Shown piece by piece: positions 1 through 9,545 of a DNA stretch of 38,536 bases; position 1 is the first letter of the stretch, and the number at the start of each line of letters is the position of its first letter. The translations under genes and the position numbers were made by a program. The notes beneath the pieces were generated by a model. That model had not been told where the DNA came from, made no database searches, and saw nothing but the letters and a program-made list of their open reading frames with translations. Origin of the DNA: a virus; IMG/VR virus record IMGVR_UViG_3300031334_000006, positions 1 through 38,536 of that record. One strand, given 5' to 3'.

Positions 1-1
1 A

Positions 2-604
2 GTACATATACCAAAGCGTTACAAGGGAGGTGTTAAAACTAAAAGTGGTGTCGAAATAAAACTTGACAAAAACTTTTCAGGTAAGGATCTCGCTAATAAT
101 GTTTTTGAAGTCATCAATGTTCCTATGGATTATAAAGGAAAAATAAAGCCAGGCTTTAGAGTTTTGGTAGATCCTATTGTTGTGCATAACCAAACCTTCC
201 AGAAACATGGCGAAGAGCAAAATCAAAACCTTGTTAATCGAGAAAAGAAACACTACAAAGTTGATCCTCGATTAATTATTTGCTACTCTATGGGAGAAGG
301 AACTGAATTTAAAGCGTTTGGAGATAATCTTATTTGCGAAAAATATGAGCCAAAAGAGAAAGAGGAAAAAATAGAAAAGATAGGCTCCATATTTATTCCA
401 GATATGAGTAGAAAAAATACCGATCAAACTCCTCTTCTTAGAGTGATGATATCGAATAAAGAGTCAAGAAGTCAAGGAATTAATGAAGGTGATTTAATTT
501 ATAATCAAGAATTTACCGCTATTGATATTACAATTCGTGATCAGAAATTTATGTGGATTAAGAATCATCATGCTTTAGGTAAGCTTTTAAAAGAAGCCGT
601 ATGA
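2..604 (+). CDS. GroES-like co-chaperonin, tandem, 5' end missing
   Basis: The frame is open from the window edge, so the gene starts upstream; the ATG at 125 is internal. The C-terminal half reads like a Cpn10: a GDNLICEKYE strand, then GSIFIPD, a variable section, NEGDLIYNQE, and a final HHALGKL. The N-terminal half repeats the plan more loosely, with TKSGVEI, NVFEVINVP, then IKPGFRVLVDPIV. It therefore looks like two GroES-like domains in a row. Known for the family: phage co-chaperonins such as T4 Gp31 help the host GroEL fold the capsid protein. A role in capsid folding fits its place just before the packaging and head genes. The stop overlaps the next start (GTATGA). The GroES assignment is by motif order only. 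Confidence 0.6.
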   Translation, partial: VHIPKRYKGGVKTKSGVEIKLDKNFSGKDLANNVFEVINVPMDYKGKIKPGFRVLVDPIVVHNQTFQKHGEEQNQNLVNREKKHYKVDPRLIICYSMGEGTEFKAFGDNLICEKYEPKEKEEKIEKIGSIFIPDMSRKNTDQTPLLRVMISNKESRSQGINEGDLIYNQEFTAIDITIRDQKFMWIKNHHALGKLLKEAV

Positions 605-945
605 AAAACGATGCTGACGTAAAAGAATATCGAAAGGAAAAAACATTGAATTTGATTGAAAAATACAAATCATTAATTGACGATGTGTTTAAAATCTTTG
701 ATGAAAACAAGCAGGAATATATTAGCGAAGATGATAAAGAAGAAAGTGAACAAAAGAAGCTTGAGAAGATAAAAAAGAGAAGTGTTGCCTTGGATCAAGT
801 TGATCTTTTTCTAACCAAAATAGAAAGCCTTGAGCACCATGTAAAGGAGTCTCAGGAATCTGAAAAAGACAATACTACTGAAGGAAAAAAAGAAGAAAAA
901 GAAGGATATCTACACCCAACTAAAAAAAGAGCCAGAACTAAATGA
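601..945 (+). CDS. small charged coiled-coil protein, possible small terminase
   Basis: A 114-residue, highly charged protein predicted to be mostly helical, with a Lys/Glu-rich middle and a basic tail (KKRARTK). Its start overlaps the stop of the GroES-like gene, and its stop overlaps the start of the large terminase (AAATGA), so the three are probably translationally coupled. The position directly before the large terminase and the basic, helical make-up would suit a small terminase subunit. No DNA-binding motif is recognisable, so this is inference from position. Confidence 0.65.
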   Translation: MKNDADVKEYRKEKTLNLIEKYKSLIDDVFKIFDENKQEYISEDDKEESEQKKLEKIKKRSVALDQVDLFLTKIESLEHHVKESQESEKDNTTEGKKEEKEGYLHPTKKRARTK

Positions 946-3275
946 TACATTACTTAGGACATAAGGTAGAGCTAAAGATCACAGCCAAAGATAAAAAGAT
1001 TTTAAATAAGCTTAAGTCTTGGAGTTATGGTTACAACAAAGAACACGATGTTGTAATTATTTCCAAAGATGGTACGCTTGGCGAAGTCTATGAAATCGAA
1101 GGCTTAAAGATTGGACTGCCTGAAATGCCTAATAAAAAGTATATAGTTAACCACGAAAAAATTGATTCTCAGCAAAAGTTTTATCGTGAAAAAAAACCTG
1201 CTGAATTAGAGTACAATAGCATAGATGCTATAACCTCAAAATTTACGGGAACAGCTCAAAAAAAACAAGATCAAATTGACTCCTATTTAGAGAAGTTATT
1301 TAAAAAGCATCAATCTTATATTGATGATCAATACAAAAATAGAGAGCAAGGCGTTTGGATATATCTCAAAGGATTACCTATTTATATGACCGGTACTTAT
1401 TGGTTTGGTATTCAATGGGTGAGGGAGATAGCTGAGCACCCTAATTTTAGAGTTATTCAAAGTGAGCTTATGATATTCTGGGAAGCTTGCAAGGCTGACC
1501 GTAGATGTTTTGGAATGCAGTATGTGAAAAATAGACGTATGGGAGCTTCCCTTTTAGCGATATTTGAAATGCTAGAAGCAGCTACTTTGCATGAAGATAA
1601 ATTGCTTGGAATGATCTCTAAAAAAGGAGATGATGCTAGTAAAATATTTAGACGATACATTACAGCTTTTAAAAGACTTCCTTCTTTCTTTAGGCCTGTA
1701 TGGGATGGAACTAATACGCCTAAGAAAAAACTAAACCTTGAAGAGACTACAAAACGTAAATCTGTTGGAGCTTCAGTCTCAATGGGTAACGGACTTGGAA
1801 CAATGGTTGAATGGCACAACACCGATATTAATGCAATGGACGGTGATGCTATTTTTAGATCACTTCTTGATGAATCTGGAAAATATCCAAAAGATGTTCC
1901 TTTTTCTAAATATTGGCCTATTGTAAAAACTTCACACAGAAAAGGAGTTATAATCACTGGTAAATCTATGGTTGTCTCTACTGTAAACTCACTTAAAAAA
2001 GGAGGTTCAGAATATAAAAAGATATGGGATCAAAGCGATTGCAGGGAGCGCGATCTTAACGGACAAACAAAATCAGGACTTTATCGAATATTTGTTCCTT
2101 CAAAATATTGCCTTGAGGGTATGTTTGATGAGTATGGATTTTCAATACTAGAAGACCCTAAAAAACCCATAAAAACAGATGAAGGAGTTTATGTAGAAAC
2201 TGGCGCCATAAGCTTTTTAGCAAACTCAATTGAAGCGCTTAAAAATGATCCAGAAGATTTAAACGAATTTATGCGTCAAAATCCTGATACCGTACAGGAT
2301 GCCTTTAGAAATGAAAGCGGTGACTGCGAGTTTAATGAAATCAAAATAGATGAACAGATTGAGCATAACAAATGGGAGCTTGAAGATACTTATAACAGCG
2401 AAAGCGGAACTTGGAAAGGTAATGCAGGCGTAGAGAGGGGTAATCTTTCTTGGGTGGACGGTATTCGGTTTGGAACAGTTAGATGGAATCCAGACCCAGA
2501 AAAAGGGCGTTTCTTTATCAAGCTAGGTTGCCATCCTCCAAAAGAGTTTAGGAATAAGTATGAGATGGTTCGTAAAAATGGAGGAATACTAGCTAATTCT
2601 CCATTGGCAGGACATATTGGAACGTTTGGAGTTGACCCTTATAACAGGAGTAAAAATGCAGACGGAAGAGGTTCTAACGGGGCGATCATACTTAAAACAA
2701 AAACCCATACGTGTGAGAGCTTACCGAATAATGCTCAAATTTTAGAATACATAGACAGACCTAAAAAAGTTGAACAGTTTTTTGAAGATGTAATTATGGC
2801 TTCTATTTATTATAGCATACCTTTTTTATCAGAACTATCAAACGAAAGATTTTTAGCTAATATAAAAGAATGGGGCTTTCGTCATTTTAGTATGAATAAT
2901 CCGTTTAAAAAAGGATGGATTAATTTATCTTCTACTGAGCAGGAGTTTGGTGGAGCACCACAACAAGATACCAAAATTGGGGAAGCTCAGTTTTACGCTA
3001 CAGAAGCTTACATAGAAGATCATGTGGGTGTTGCTAGAGATAATTCTTATCGATTAATGGGTGAAATGGGAGATATGCCATTTACACGAACTTTATATCA
3101 GTATAAAGAAGTTGATACGAGTAATAGAACTAAATTTGATGCATATATTGGAGCTAGTTTAGCTGACGTCGGGAACCAAAGAAGGACAATAAAAAAAGAT
3201 GTTGAACAAAAACGAATGACTGTTCCTTTTACTGTGTATAACAATAGCGGTTCCGTTTCTAAAATAGCCATGTAA
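942..3275 (+). CDS. terL: terminase large subunit
   Basis: The ATP-driven DNA-packaging motor and headful or end-cutting nuclease. At 777 residues it is long for a TerL, but crAss-like phages have terminases of this size. A Walker A-like segment KNRRMGAS lies at residues 196-203 and a Walker B LLDE at 308-311. The RNase H-like nuclease half follows, with GVDPY (Asp565) and a later DAYIGASLADVG region (Asp733, Asp742) that would supply metal-binding acids. About 130 N-terminal residues precede the ATPase and match no domain I recognise. The stop codon overlaps the portal start by one base, as expected for motor and portal partners made together. Confidence 0.9.
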   Translation: MIHYLGHKVELKITAKDKKILNKLKSWSYGYNKEHDVVIISKDGTLGEVYEIEGLKIGLPEMPNKKYIVNHEKIDSQQKFYREKKPAELEYNSIDAITSKFTGTAQKKQDQIDSYLEKLFKKHQSYIDDQYKNREQGVWIYLKGLPIYMTGTYWFGIQWVREIAEHPNFRVIQSELMIFWEACKADRRCFGMQYVKNRRMGASLLAIFEMLEAATLHEDKLLGMISKKGDDASKIFRRYITAFKRLPSFFRPVWDGTNTPKKKLNLEETTKRKSVGASVSMGNGLGTMVEWHNTDINAMDGDAIFRSLLDESGKYPKDVPFSKYWPIVKTSHRKGVIITGKSMVVSTVNSLKKGGSEYKKIWDQSDCRERDLNGQTKSGLYRIFVPSKYCLEGMFDEYGFSILEDPKKPIKTDEGVYVETGAISFLANSIEALKNDPEDLNEFMRQNPDTVQDAFRNESGDCEFNEIKIDEQIEHNKWELEDTYNSESGTWKGNAGVERGNLSWVDGIRFGTVRWNPDPEKGRFFIKLGCHPPKEFRNKYEMVRKNGGILANSPLAGHIGTFGVDPYNRSKNADGRGSNGAIILKTKTHTCESLPNNAQILEYIDRPKKVEQFFEDVIMASIYYSIPFLSELSNERFLANIKEWGFRHFSMNNPFKKGWINLSSTEQEFGGAPQQDTKIGEAQFYATEAYIEDHVGVARDNSYRLMGEMGDMPFTRTLYQYKEVDTSNRTKFDAYIGASLADVGNQRRTIKKDVEQKRMTVPFTVYNNSGSVSKIAM

Positions 3276-5692
3276 TGAGTGATTTAAAATCTAAAAAAGT
3301 AATAGGAATACCAGATCCATTAGCTTCAGAAGGAGAAAAGAAAGATCCTGCTTATGGTTTAAAGTGGGCTATTGCTATGCAAGCCGAATGGTTTGGTGGT
3401 GGCATGATTAATAATCAATGCTTATTTACCCAAAGACACATAGAGATTGATGAACTAAGACTCTATGTTCGTGGTGAGCAAGATTTAGAAGAAGATAAAA
3501 ACCACACAGCAAGACAGCCTGACGATTTAACTTTGCACAACCTAGACTTTACACCTATAAACTATGCTGAAAAATTTGTAAATAAGGTTGCTAACGGCAT
3601 GGGTAGTGAGTTTTATAGAGTAGATGTTAGGTCAATAGATAGATTCTCTTCTCTTGAAAAAAAGAAAAAATACGATAGGCATAAAACTAACATGGCCGCC
3701 AACCCAATGCTTAAAAAGGCAGCAGCTCTTGGCCTTCCAGATTTATCAGAAAAAGGATTTGTTCCTCAAGACGTTGCCGAACTTGATCTTTACAGTCAAA
3801 TTAAAGAAAGACCATTGCAAGAAATCTCAGAAGAGATACTTATTAATTTTGCGAAAAAAACAAACAGGTGGGAGCAAACTAAAAAGAAAACTGATAAGGA
3901 TTCGGTTATTACTGGCCTTCAAGTTTCTAGAATCTATACAGATGAAAACAATGGAGTTGTTCCTGAGTACGTTGATCCAGGAACATTCATTCACAGTTTT
4001 TCTGAAATGGAAGATTTTAGTGATGCTTTCTATTTTGGCTATGTTGATACTATAACCATAAATGAGTTAAGAAGAGAAAGCGGATATAATGATGTTAAGT
4101 GCCGTAAAATAGCAAAACTTTACGCTGGCCAAAACAAATTTAATGAGACAACTTTTGACTTTTCTCATGCGCCTATGCAAACCATTTTAGATATTAAAAT
4201 TCAGATATTAAGGTTTACATTCCAAAGCGATAAAAAAATTGTGTTCAAAAGATATTTTGATAAAAACAATAAAACTAAAAAAGTATCATTAAGAGACAAC
4301 AATTATGTTGTTCCTGAAGGTTCCGAAAGTAGCCGTTTATCCAAAAGTTTTGACACTTGGTATGAGGGAAGCTATATAATTGGTAGCGATGAATTTGTTT
4401 ATAATTATCAAGAAAGTGAAATTTTAGCAAAGGACGAAATGAACAAGGTTTTTCCTCCCTTTGTAGTCCAAGCTACTAGCATTTACAGAAACAGACTTAG
4501 GAGTTTTCTTAAAAACATAATTGCGTTATGTAAACAGCTTCAAAGAATTCACTTAAAAATACAGCATTTAGTGGCTGAGCTAAAACCAGACCTTATTGAA
4601 ATTGACATGGATCAAGTGGCCGAGCTTATAAGTGACGCTAAAGGAAACCCAGAAGAAAATATTAAAAAAGCTCTTTCTTATCTAAACGTAAAAGGTATTG
4701 TTCTTAAAAAAAGGGTGAACATGGGCGAAGATGGCATGAAGGATGGAAATGCCGCCAGACCAATGCCAAATCAACAAGGTAGTGCTTTGGGTGTTCTATT
4801 AAATTCTTGGAGTTTCTACTACAAGCAGATTGAAGACATTACAGGATTAGATCCAGTTGGAGCACAATCTCTTGTTGGCACAAATCAAATGATTCAATTA
4901 TCCAACAACACGGCCACTAAACATATTGTCGATGCTTCGGTAATGTTTGATAAGCGTGTATGCGAAACCATAAGCGCAAGAACCAAAGGGATTTTTAAAT
5001 TCGAAAGACTTAAGCATTTAAGAAAAACACTTTCGGATGCCGTAGGACGTGAAAACATTGAAGCAATTAAAGGCTTAGAAAATAGAAGCCTTCATGAGTT
5101 TGGTTTTACACTCGAAATGGTACCAGCTAAAGAAGAATTGGACGAACTCAGAGAGGACTTAGGTATATCCTTAAAAGAAGGAAGTATAGATGTTTCTGAT
5201 AAATCTGAGATATTGGCTATTGCTAGAAATAACATGAAGCAAGCTAGACAGTACATGCACTTTGTCCGAGGTAAAAATATTAAGCAAAGAATGAAGGAGA
5301 CTGAATTTAATAATAAAACTCAGTCTAAAAACAATATAGATTCAGCAAGAGCAAAACAAGAGGGAGAAATTACAGTGTACCAACAAAAGAAAATGATTGA
5401 CATTCAATATGATGCTCAAAAAAGCGCATTAGTTTTGAAAGAATTACAAGCTAAGATGCAAATTGAAGAACCATTAAGACAGTCAAAATTCGAACAAGAT
5501 GTTTATTTGGAACAAACCAAAGGGTTGACAATCTTGAAGCGTGATGAAATGAAAGAGAAGGCTAAAGACGATAGACAGGACGTTAAGAGTAGTCAGCAAA
5601 GTGTATTAATCGATCAAAGATTAAAAGACACAGGATCTTTCGACTTCACTAAACCAGATTTTAATTTAAATGAGCTTTTAGGAGTTGGATAG
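3275..5692 (+). CDS. portal protein
   Basis: The dodecameric ring at the capsid vertex through which DNA enters and leaves. It has 805 residues, within the size range of crAss-like portals. Supporting features are the adjacency to TerL, a long mixed alpha/beta core, the EDITGLDPVG segment with NNTATKH shortly after it (the portal helix region that carries an ITG-type motif in related proteins), and a long C-terminal coiled, Gln/Lys-rich segment that would form the barrel. The gene ends with TAG and is followed by a terminator 23 bases later, so it closes the first transcription unit of the window. Confidence 0.85.
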   Translation: MSDLKSKKVIGIPDPLASEGEKKDPAYGLKWAIAMQAEWFGGGMINNQCLFTQRHIEIDELRLYVRGEQDLEEDKNHTARQPDDLTLHNLDFTPINYAEKFVNKVANGMGSEFYRVDVRSIDRFSSLEKKKKYDRHKTNMAANPMLKKAAALGLPDLSEKGFVPQDVAELDLYSQIKERPLQEISEEILINFAKKTNRWEQTKKKTDKDSVITGLQVSRIYTDENNGVVPEYVDPGTFIHSFSEMEDFSDAFYFGYVDTITINELRRESGYNDVKCRKIAKLYAGQNKFNETTFDFSHAPMQTILDIKIQILRFTFQSDKKIVFKRYFDKNNKTKKVSLRDNNYVVPEGSESSRLSKSFDTWYEGSYIIGSDEFVYNYQESEILAKDEMNKVFPPFVVQATSIYRNRLRSFLKNIIALCKQLQRIHLKIQHLVAELKPDLIEIDMDQVAELISDAKGNPEENIKKALSYLNVKGIVLKKRVNMGEDGMKDGNAARPMPNQQGSALGVLLNSWSFYYKQIEDITGLDPVGAQSLVGTNQMIQLSNNTATKHIVDASVMFDKRVCETISARTKGIFKFERLKHLRKTLSDAVGRENIEAIKGLENRSLHEFGFTLEMVPAKEELDELREDLGISLKEGSIDVSDKSEILAIARNNMKQARQYMHFVRGKNIKQRMKETEFNNKTQSKNNIDSARAKQEGEITVYQQKKMIDIQYDAQKSALVLKELQAKMQIEEPLRQSKFEQDVYLEQTKGLTILKRDEMKEKAKDDRQDVKSSQQSVLIDQRLKDTGSFDFTKPDFNLNELLGVG

Positions 5693-5715
5693 TATCTGAT
5701 TCTATTTTTAAATTC

Positions 5716-5757
5716 AAAATCCCATTCGCAAATTATTGTGAGTGGGATTTTTGTTTT
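5716..5757 (+). terminator. Rho-independent terminator after portal
   Basis: AAAATCCCATTCGC pairs with GTGAGTGGGATTTT (with G-U pairs), loop of about 8 nt, followed by a T-rich run. It separates the packaging unit from the capsid unit. Confidence 0.85.
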
Positions 5758-5785
5758 ACCACTGTTTTAAGTGTATTCATTAAAA

Positions 5786-5855
5786 TTTAGTATAAGTAAA
5801 GTATAGATTTAGTATAAACATATTTGTATTTGTATCATTATATTTTATACTTTTG
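5786..5855 (+). promoter_or_regulatory. capsid-operon promoter with two TTTAGTATA boxes
   Basis: A Bacteroidota -7 box TACTTTTG lies at 5848-5855, with a -33-type TTTG at 5823-5826 (21-nt spacing) and another at 5829-5832. Upstream are two exact copies of TTTAGTATA at 5786-5794 and 5808-5816, 22 bp apart, so on the same helical face. This is the best promoter in the window and the only one with both elements. The repeats could be an operator or activator site; the same motif recurs at other promoters here. Confidence 0.7.
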
Positions 5856-5882
5856 TAGTATATAATAGATAAAACAAATACT

Positions 5883-7076
5883 ATGGCTATCGGGGAAAGT
5901 TTTTTAAATGCATTTAGTGAGAAACCAGCTGCTACAAAGCCAGCTGCTCCAGTTGTTGATCCAGTTGATACAAAGCCAGTTGATCCAAATGCTAAACCGA
6001 TAGAACCCATTGATCCAGTTATTGACCCAGTAGATCCAGAACCTAAACCAATTGACCCATTAGATCCAGTCGATCCCAAGCCAGTTGACCCAGAGCCAAC
6101 GGTAAACGAAATTAACGATGAAGCTGTTTTAAAATACTTTAAAGAAAAAAGAGGTAAAGAGTTTGCAAGCCTTGATGATTTCTTTAAAGATCCTGAGCCT
6201 GCAGCAGATCCTTTTGAGGGTTTATCTGAAGAGGCCTTACAATTTTTAAAGTACAATAAAGAAACTAATCGGGAGTATGATCAATTTAAAACTCTCAATA
6301 GAGATTATAGTAAGACAAACCCTGCCGAACTAGCAAGAGAAAAAGCTATTGCAATGAGCGATGGTTATTTAGACAGCTCTAATGTAGATGATTATTTAGA
6401 AGACGAATTAAAATTAGATGTTTCTGATTTTGAAAGATTGTCTCCAATCGAAAAAATGAAGTTGAAAAACTATGGAGCTGATTATTTAAAGTCTCAAAAA
6501 GAACTTCAAGAGAAATACAAAAAACCTGCCGAAAGAAAAGGCGATGTTGAAATGGTCACTCTCGAAAATGGAGAGCAAATGTCCAAAGTAAAATATGACA
6601 AATTATATGATCAACAAAAAGTGTATCAACAAAGCATTCAAGACTCCTCGGATAAAATCAAGGTTTCTGCTTATGATATCAAAATTGATGATAACGGTAC
6701 CGAAAAAGTGATGAACGTCGGCTATGAGTACACAAAAGAAGAAGTGCGTGATATGGCTTCCTCTGCACTCGATATAGACGGTTTTTATCAAAAAGCTTTT
6801 GGTGGCGATAAGGGATTAGACTATGGTAAACTTCAAGAAGGCCTCCATTGGGCTAATCCAGCAAAAAGGGAAAAAGCTATAACCGCAATTGTACACAAGG
6901 CGTTAGCTCAACAAGCGGAAGATTTTTCAGCTATTGAGCATAACGCAGCTCCAAAAGTTAAGTCTATACCTGGAAGTGGAAACTCAGGATCTAAAGACTC
7001 AATTATGAATTGGAGAGCTGCAACAGGACAAAAAAAAGGAAAGGGATTGGGAGGACTTACTCCAGAACAATTTTAA
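5883..7076 (+). CDS. scaffold-like protein before the capsid gene
   Basis: An acidic, 397-residue protein whose N-terminal quarter (about residues 16-78) is a low-complexity run of DPVDP, PKPVDP and EPIDP units, encoded by imperfect repeats of a gatccagtt-type unit at about 5950-6100. The rest is helical and charged, ending in a Gly/Lys-rich tail. Lying first in the capsid operon, directly before the major capsid gene, and being acidic and disordered at one end, it fits an internal scaffolding protein that guides procapsid assembly. No sequence motif proves this. The start is set by an ATG 27 bases after the -7 box. Confidence 0.6.
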   Translation: MAIGESFLNAFSEKPAATKPAAPVVDPVDTKPVDPNAKPIEPIDPVIDPVDPEPKPIDPLDPVDPKPVDPEPTVNEINDEAVLKYFKEKRGKEFASLDDFFKDPEPAADPFEGLSEEALQFLKYNKETNREYDQFKTLNRDYSKTNPAELAREKAIAMSDGYLDSSNVDDYLEDELKLDVSDFERLSPIEKMKLKNYGADYLKSQKELQEKYKKPAERKGDVEMVTLENGEQMSKVKYDKLYDQQKVYQQSIQDSSDKIKVSAYDIKIDDNGTEKVMNVGYEYTKEEVRDMASSALDIDGFYQKAFGGDKGLDYGKLQEGLHWANPAKREKAITAIVHKALAQQAEDFSAIEHNAAPKVKSIPGSGNSGSKDSIMNWRAATGQKKGKGLGGLTPEQF

Positions 7077-7094
7077 CTTTTAAAACATAAAAAA

Positions 7095-8426
7095 ATGGCT
7101 TTTGATTTATTAGACGCTAACTTGTCAGGAGGCCCAGCGGTAATTGCAGCTCCAGGAGGTGTAAATGCCACCGCTGAAAACTTCATAGATGACTACACCT
7201 ATGCTCAGAAATTTGCCCCTGAGCTTATTCCACAGCTTCACAGCGCGTATGGAAAAGGAAAAATACTTAAGCTTACTGAGCTTATTGGAAACGAAAGCAC
7301 TTATGCTGCCGATAAGATATCACACTCAGAAGAAGGAAGACTGCATAATGCAGTAAAAAATGTAACCACTTCAGGAAATGTATTTACGTCTCCAACTCCG
7401 CACAATGCGCGTATTAAAGATATTATACTCATTACCGATGGTGTTGCTGAATGGCAAGCAGAAGTTACAGCAATTACTTCTACTAAAGTTTTTACAGCAG
7501 TAACAAGAGGTGAAGCGTTTGACTTTGCAGCTAGTGTTGATATACTTATCGATTTCACTAACTCTTGGGCTAAAGGAGATGCTAACTTTACAACATCTCG
7601 TAGATGGGACCCAACCATTTATGACAACTTCAGTCATATTGTAAAGGAATATTACGAAATCAATGCTTCGGATATGATTCATAAAACATGGATTCAAACT
7701 CCCGAAGGTCCTAAGTGGCACAACTATGAGATGATGAGGACTTCTACGTTATTTGATAACAAGGTAGAGTTTACCCATCTTTTTCATGAGCGTAAAGCTA
7801 GTGGAGAGAATAGAGGAATGAAGGGCGTTATTCCTCAAATTGAAGATAGAGGAAACATTGCTAACGAGTATATCGAAACTATTGAGGAGCTTTCTGAAAT
7901 AGTGAGAAGACTTAAGCAGCAAGGTGGTGGTTGTAATTCTTACAACGTATGGCATGATCACAAACAAGGAACTTTTTTCCGCAGAATGCTTTCAGGTGTA
8001 AACGCTCACTATTCAGGTGGTGGAAACTATGGAGCATTTAATAATAGCCGTGATATGTCTATGGCGCTTGGCTTTAATGATGTGTTTATTGATGGTGTTA
8101 CTTTCTTTTTCCAGCCTTTGGAAATTTTAGATAACCCTTCATTGATGGGTAGTACAAAATTCCGTGCAACTGGTCTTGCTTACTTGATGATACCTAACGG
8201 TAATACAAGTATTTACGACAATGGAAACACAGTGTCTACACCATTTTTAAGTGTACGATACCGAGGTGATGAGTCCTACAACAGAAAGCGTGAGCTTAAA
8301 TTATTTGGGCCAAATGGTACGCCACAAGTAAAAGATGCTCAAAGTGCTCACTACACAAGTGAGTGTTTGAATCAAGTAGCAGGAGCTAACAACTTCTTAG
8401 TAGGAAGGGGGTCTGCTGTATATTAA
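7095..8426 (+). CDS. major capsid protein
   Basis: A 443-residue protein with the balanced, Gly-rich composition of a HK97-fold capsid subunit. It has an N-terminal segment that could be an N-arm, a long helix around EYIETIEELSEIVRRLKQQ (spine-helix-like), and a conserved-looking end with a VRYRGDESYNRK segment. Context supports it strongly: scaffold-like gene before it, terminator directly after it, portal and terminase upstream. The start has the A-rich upstream (ATAAAAAA) typical of strongly translated Bacteroidota genes. The fold is inferred from context and composition. Confidence 0.8.
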   Translation: MAFDLLDANLSGGPAVIAAPGGVNATAENFIDDYTYAQKFAPELIPQLHSAYGKGKILKLTELIGNESTYAADKISHSEEGRLHNAVKNVTTSGNVFTSPTPHNARIKDIILITDGVAEWQAEVTAITSTKVFTAVTRGEAFDFAASVDILIDFTNSWAKGDANFTTSRRWDPTIYDNFSHIVKEYYEINASDMIHKTWIQTPEGPKWHNYEMMRTSTLFDNKVEFTHLFHERKASGENRGMKGVIPQIEDRGNIANEYIETIEELSEIVRRLKQQGGGCNSYNVWHDHKQGTFFRRMLSGVNAHYSGGGNYGAFNNSRDMSMALGFNDVFIDGVTFFFQPLEILDNPSLMGSTKFRATGLAYLMIPNGNTSIYDNGNTVSTPFLSVRYRGDESYNRKRELKLFGPNGTPQVKDAQSAHYTSECLNQVAGANNFLVGRGSAVY

Positions 8427-8438
8427 GTATAATAAACT

Positions 8439-8472
8439 AAAAGGGGGTTGAAATATCAGCCCCTTTTTTTTT
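8439..8472 (+). terminator. terminator after the capsid gene, probably partial
   Basis: AAAAGGGG pairs with CCCCTTTT across a 13-nt loop and is followed by more T residues. It sits 26 bases before the next start codon, and I see no convincing promoter in between, so it probably works as a leaky terminator that keeps capsid mRNA in excess. Confidence 0.8.
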
Positions 8473-8497
8473 AATAACAATAAAAAAGCAAGCGGAA

Positions 8498-9457
8498 ATG
8501 GCAAAAACAAAATTAAATTATGAATTAACAAAAAATAGAAGGCCTGCATCATGGCAGCTTCCTATTAAAAACATCATGCTTGAAAAGTTTGATGGTAAAA
8601 AATCACTTGGATTAAGGAATATCGAATACATACCTGGTGAAGTAAGTATTTTTAAAGAAGATCATCAAGGCGATCAAGAACCCCCAGGGGTTTGGTTTGA
8701 AGACGGTGCTTTACAAGTTGATAGCGCTAACAAAGTTTTAGTCGAAATCCTAACAAAGCACCCATGGAATAGAATTCATTTTAATAAGGTTGACCATGAC
8801 GTAACTGCTAGTAAGAATATTGATTTGATGGAGCTAAGATTTAAAGCTTATGAGGCTGTAAGTAGCAAGGATTCTGAGGAAATGAAAGCTCGTGCTTTTG
8901 TCTTATTAGGAGCTTATGTGATTTCTCAAAGTGACAAGCTTATTGAAAGTCAACTCAAGCAATTCGCTATGGACGATCCTGAGAAGGTATTGGAAGAAAT
9001 GAAGCAACCAGATTACGCACCAAAGACTGTAGCTGCTTTAGCTGTTCTAAGAGGCGTTCTATTAATAAACCCTACCAATACTCAAATTAGTTGGGCTGAT
9101 ACAGGTAGATCCTTGATAAACATTGCGGCAGGGCAAGATCCTATCAGCAAGCTAGGTCAATTCTTATCTGGTAAGGATGAAAGTGCAAAGCTTACTCTTC
9201 AAGAAATTGGAGAGAAAATAACTAGAAGTTACGAGTTCAAAAAAGACTATACAGCTAGTGAAGAAATCCAAAGCATACTTGCAAATAAAGACGAGGATAG
9301 TGTAGATTCGCATAAGTCTAAAGAAGGCGATGATCTTGACTTAAAAGAAGCTCGTGAAGAGTACGAAGATGATTTTAATAAGCCAGTTCCAATCAATAAG
9401 AAAAACGATTTGGGATGGATAAAAGAAAAAATAGCGGAAGGCCCTAAAGCTGACTAA
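8498..9457 (+). CDS. head-associated protein of unknown function
   Basis: A 319-residue soluble protein with no signal peptide or membrane segment. An N-terminal part with VWFEDGALQVD and VLVEILTKHPWN is followed by a helical middle and an acidic C-terminus (KEGDDLDLKEAREEYEDD). Genes of this shape, with a "carried-out-to-the-nth-position" HPxN segment, follow capsid genes in several phages. I take it as a head or decoration-type protein from position only. It is the last gene of the capsid unit and is followed by a strong terminator. Confidence 0.6.
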   Translation: MAKTKLNYELTKNRRPASWQLPIKNIMLEKFDGKKSLGLRNIEYIPGEVSIFKEDHQGDQEPPGVWFEDGALQVDSANKVLVEILTKHPWNRIHFNKVDHDVTASKNIDLMELRFKAYEAVSSKDSEEMKARAFVLLGAYVISQSDKLIESQLKQFAMDDPEKVLEEMKQPDYAPKTVAALAVLRGVLLINPTNTQISWADTGRSLINIAAGQDPISKLGQFLSGKDESAKLTLQEIGEKITRSYEFKKDYTASEEIQSILANKDEDSVDSHKSKEGDDLDLKEAREEYEDDFNKPVPINKKNDLGWIKEKIAEGPKAD

Positions 9458-9502
9458 CTAACAATACTTTCCAGTTCTGCTGGTTGTGCGTTTCCCGACG
9501 CT

Positions 9503-9535
9503 AGAGCCCTTTAGCAATAAAGGGCTCTTTTTTTT
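9503..9535 (+). terminator. strong Rho-independent terminator
   Basis: AGAGCCCTTTA pairs perfectly with TAAAGGGCTCT across GCAA, followed by a run of eight or more T. It ends the capsid operon before the convergent minus-strand island. Confidence 0.92.
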
Positions 9536-9545
9536 GGTATAGGTT

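Noticed and set aside
1457-1957. A 166-residue open frame on the minus strand opposite the terminase.
   Set aside because: Antisense shadow: it lies within motif-bearing terminase sequence, has no overlap with neighbours and no plausible protein features.
3275-5692. Genome-wide recoding of TAG as glutamine, as in some crAss-like phages.
   Set aside because: The portal ends with TAG right before a good terminator, and read-through would run into the terminator hairpin. The Acb2-like gene also ends with TAG. Structural genes show no internal TAG. The methyltransferase TAG is therefore an isolated case.
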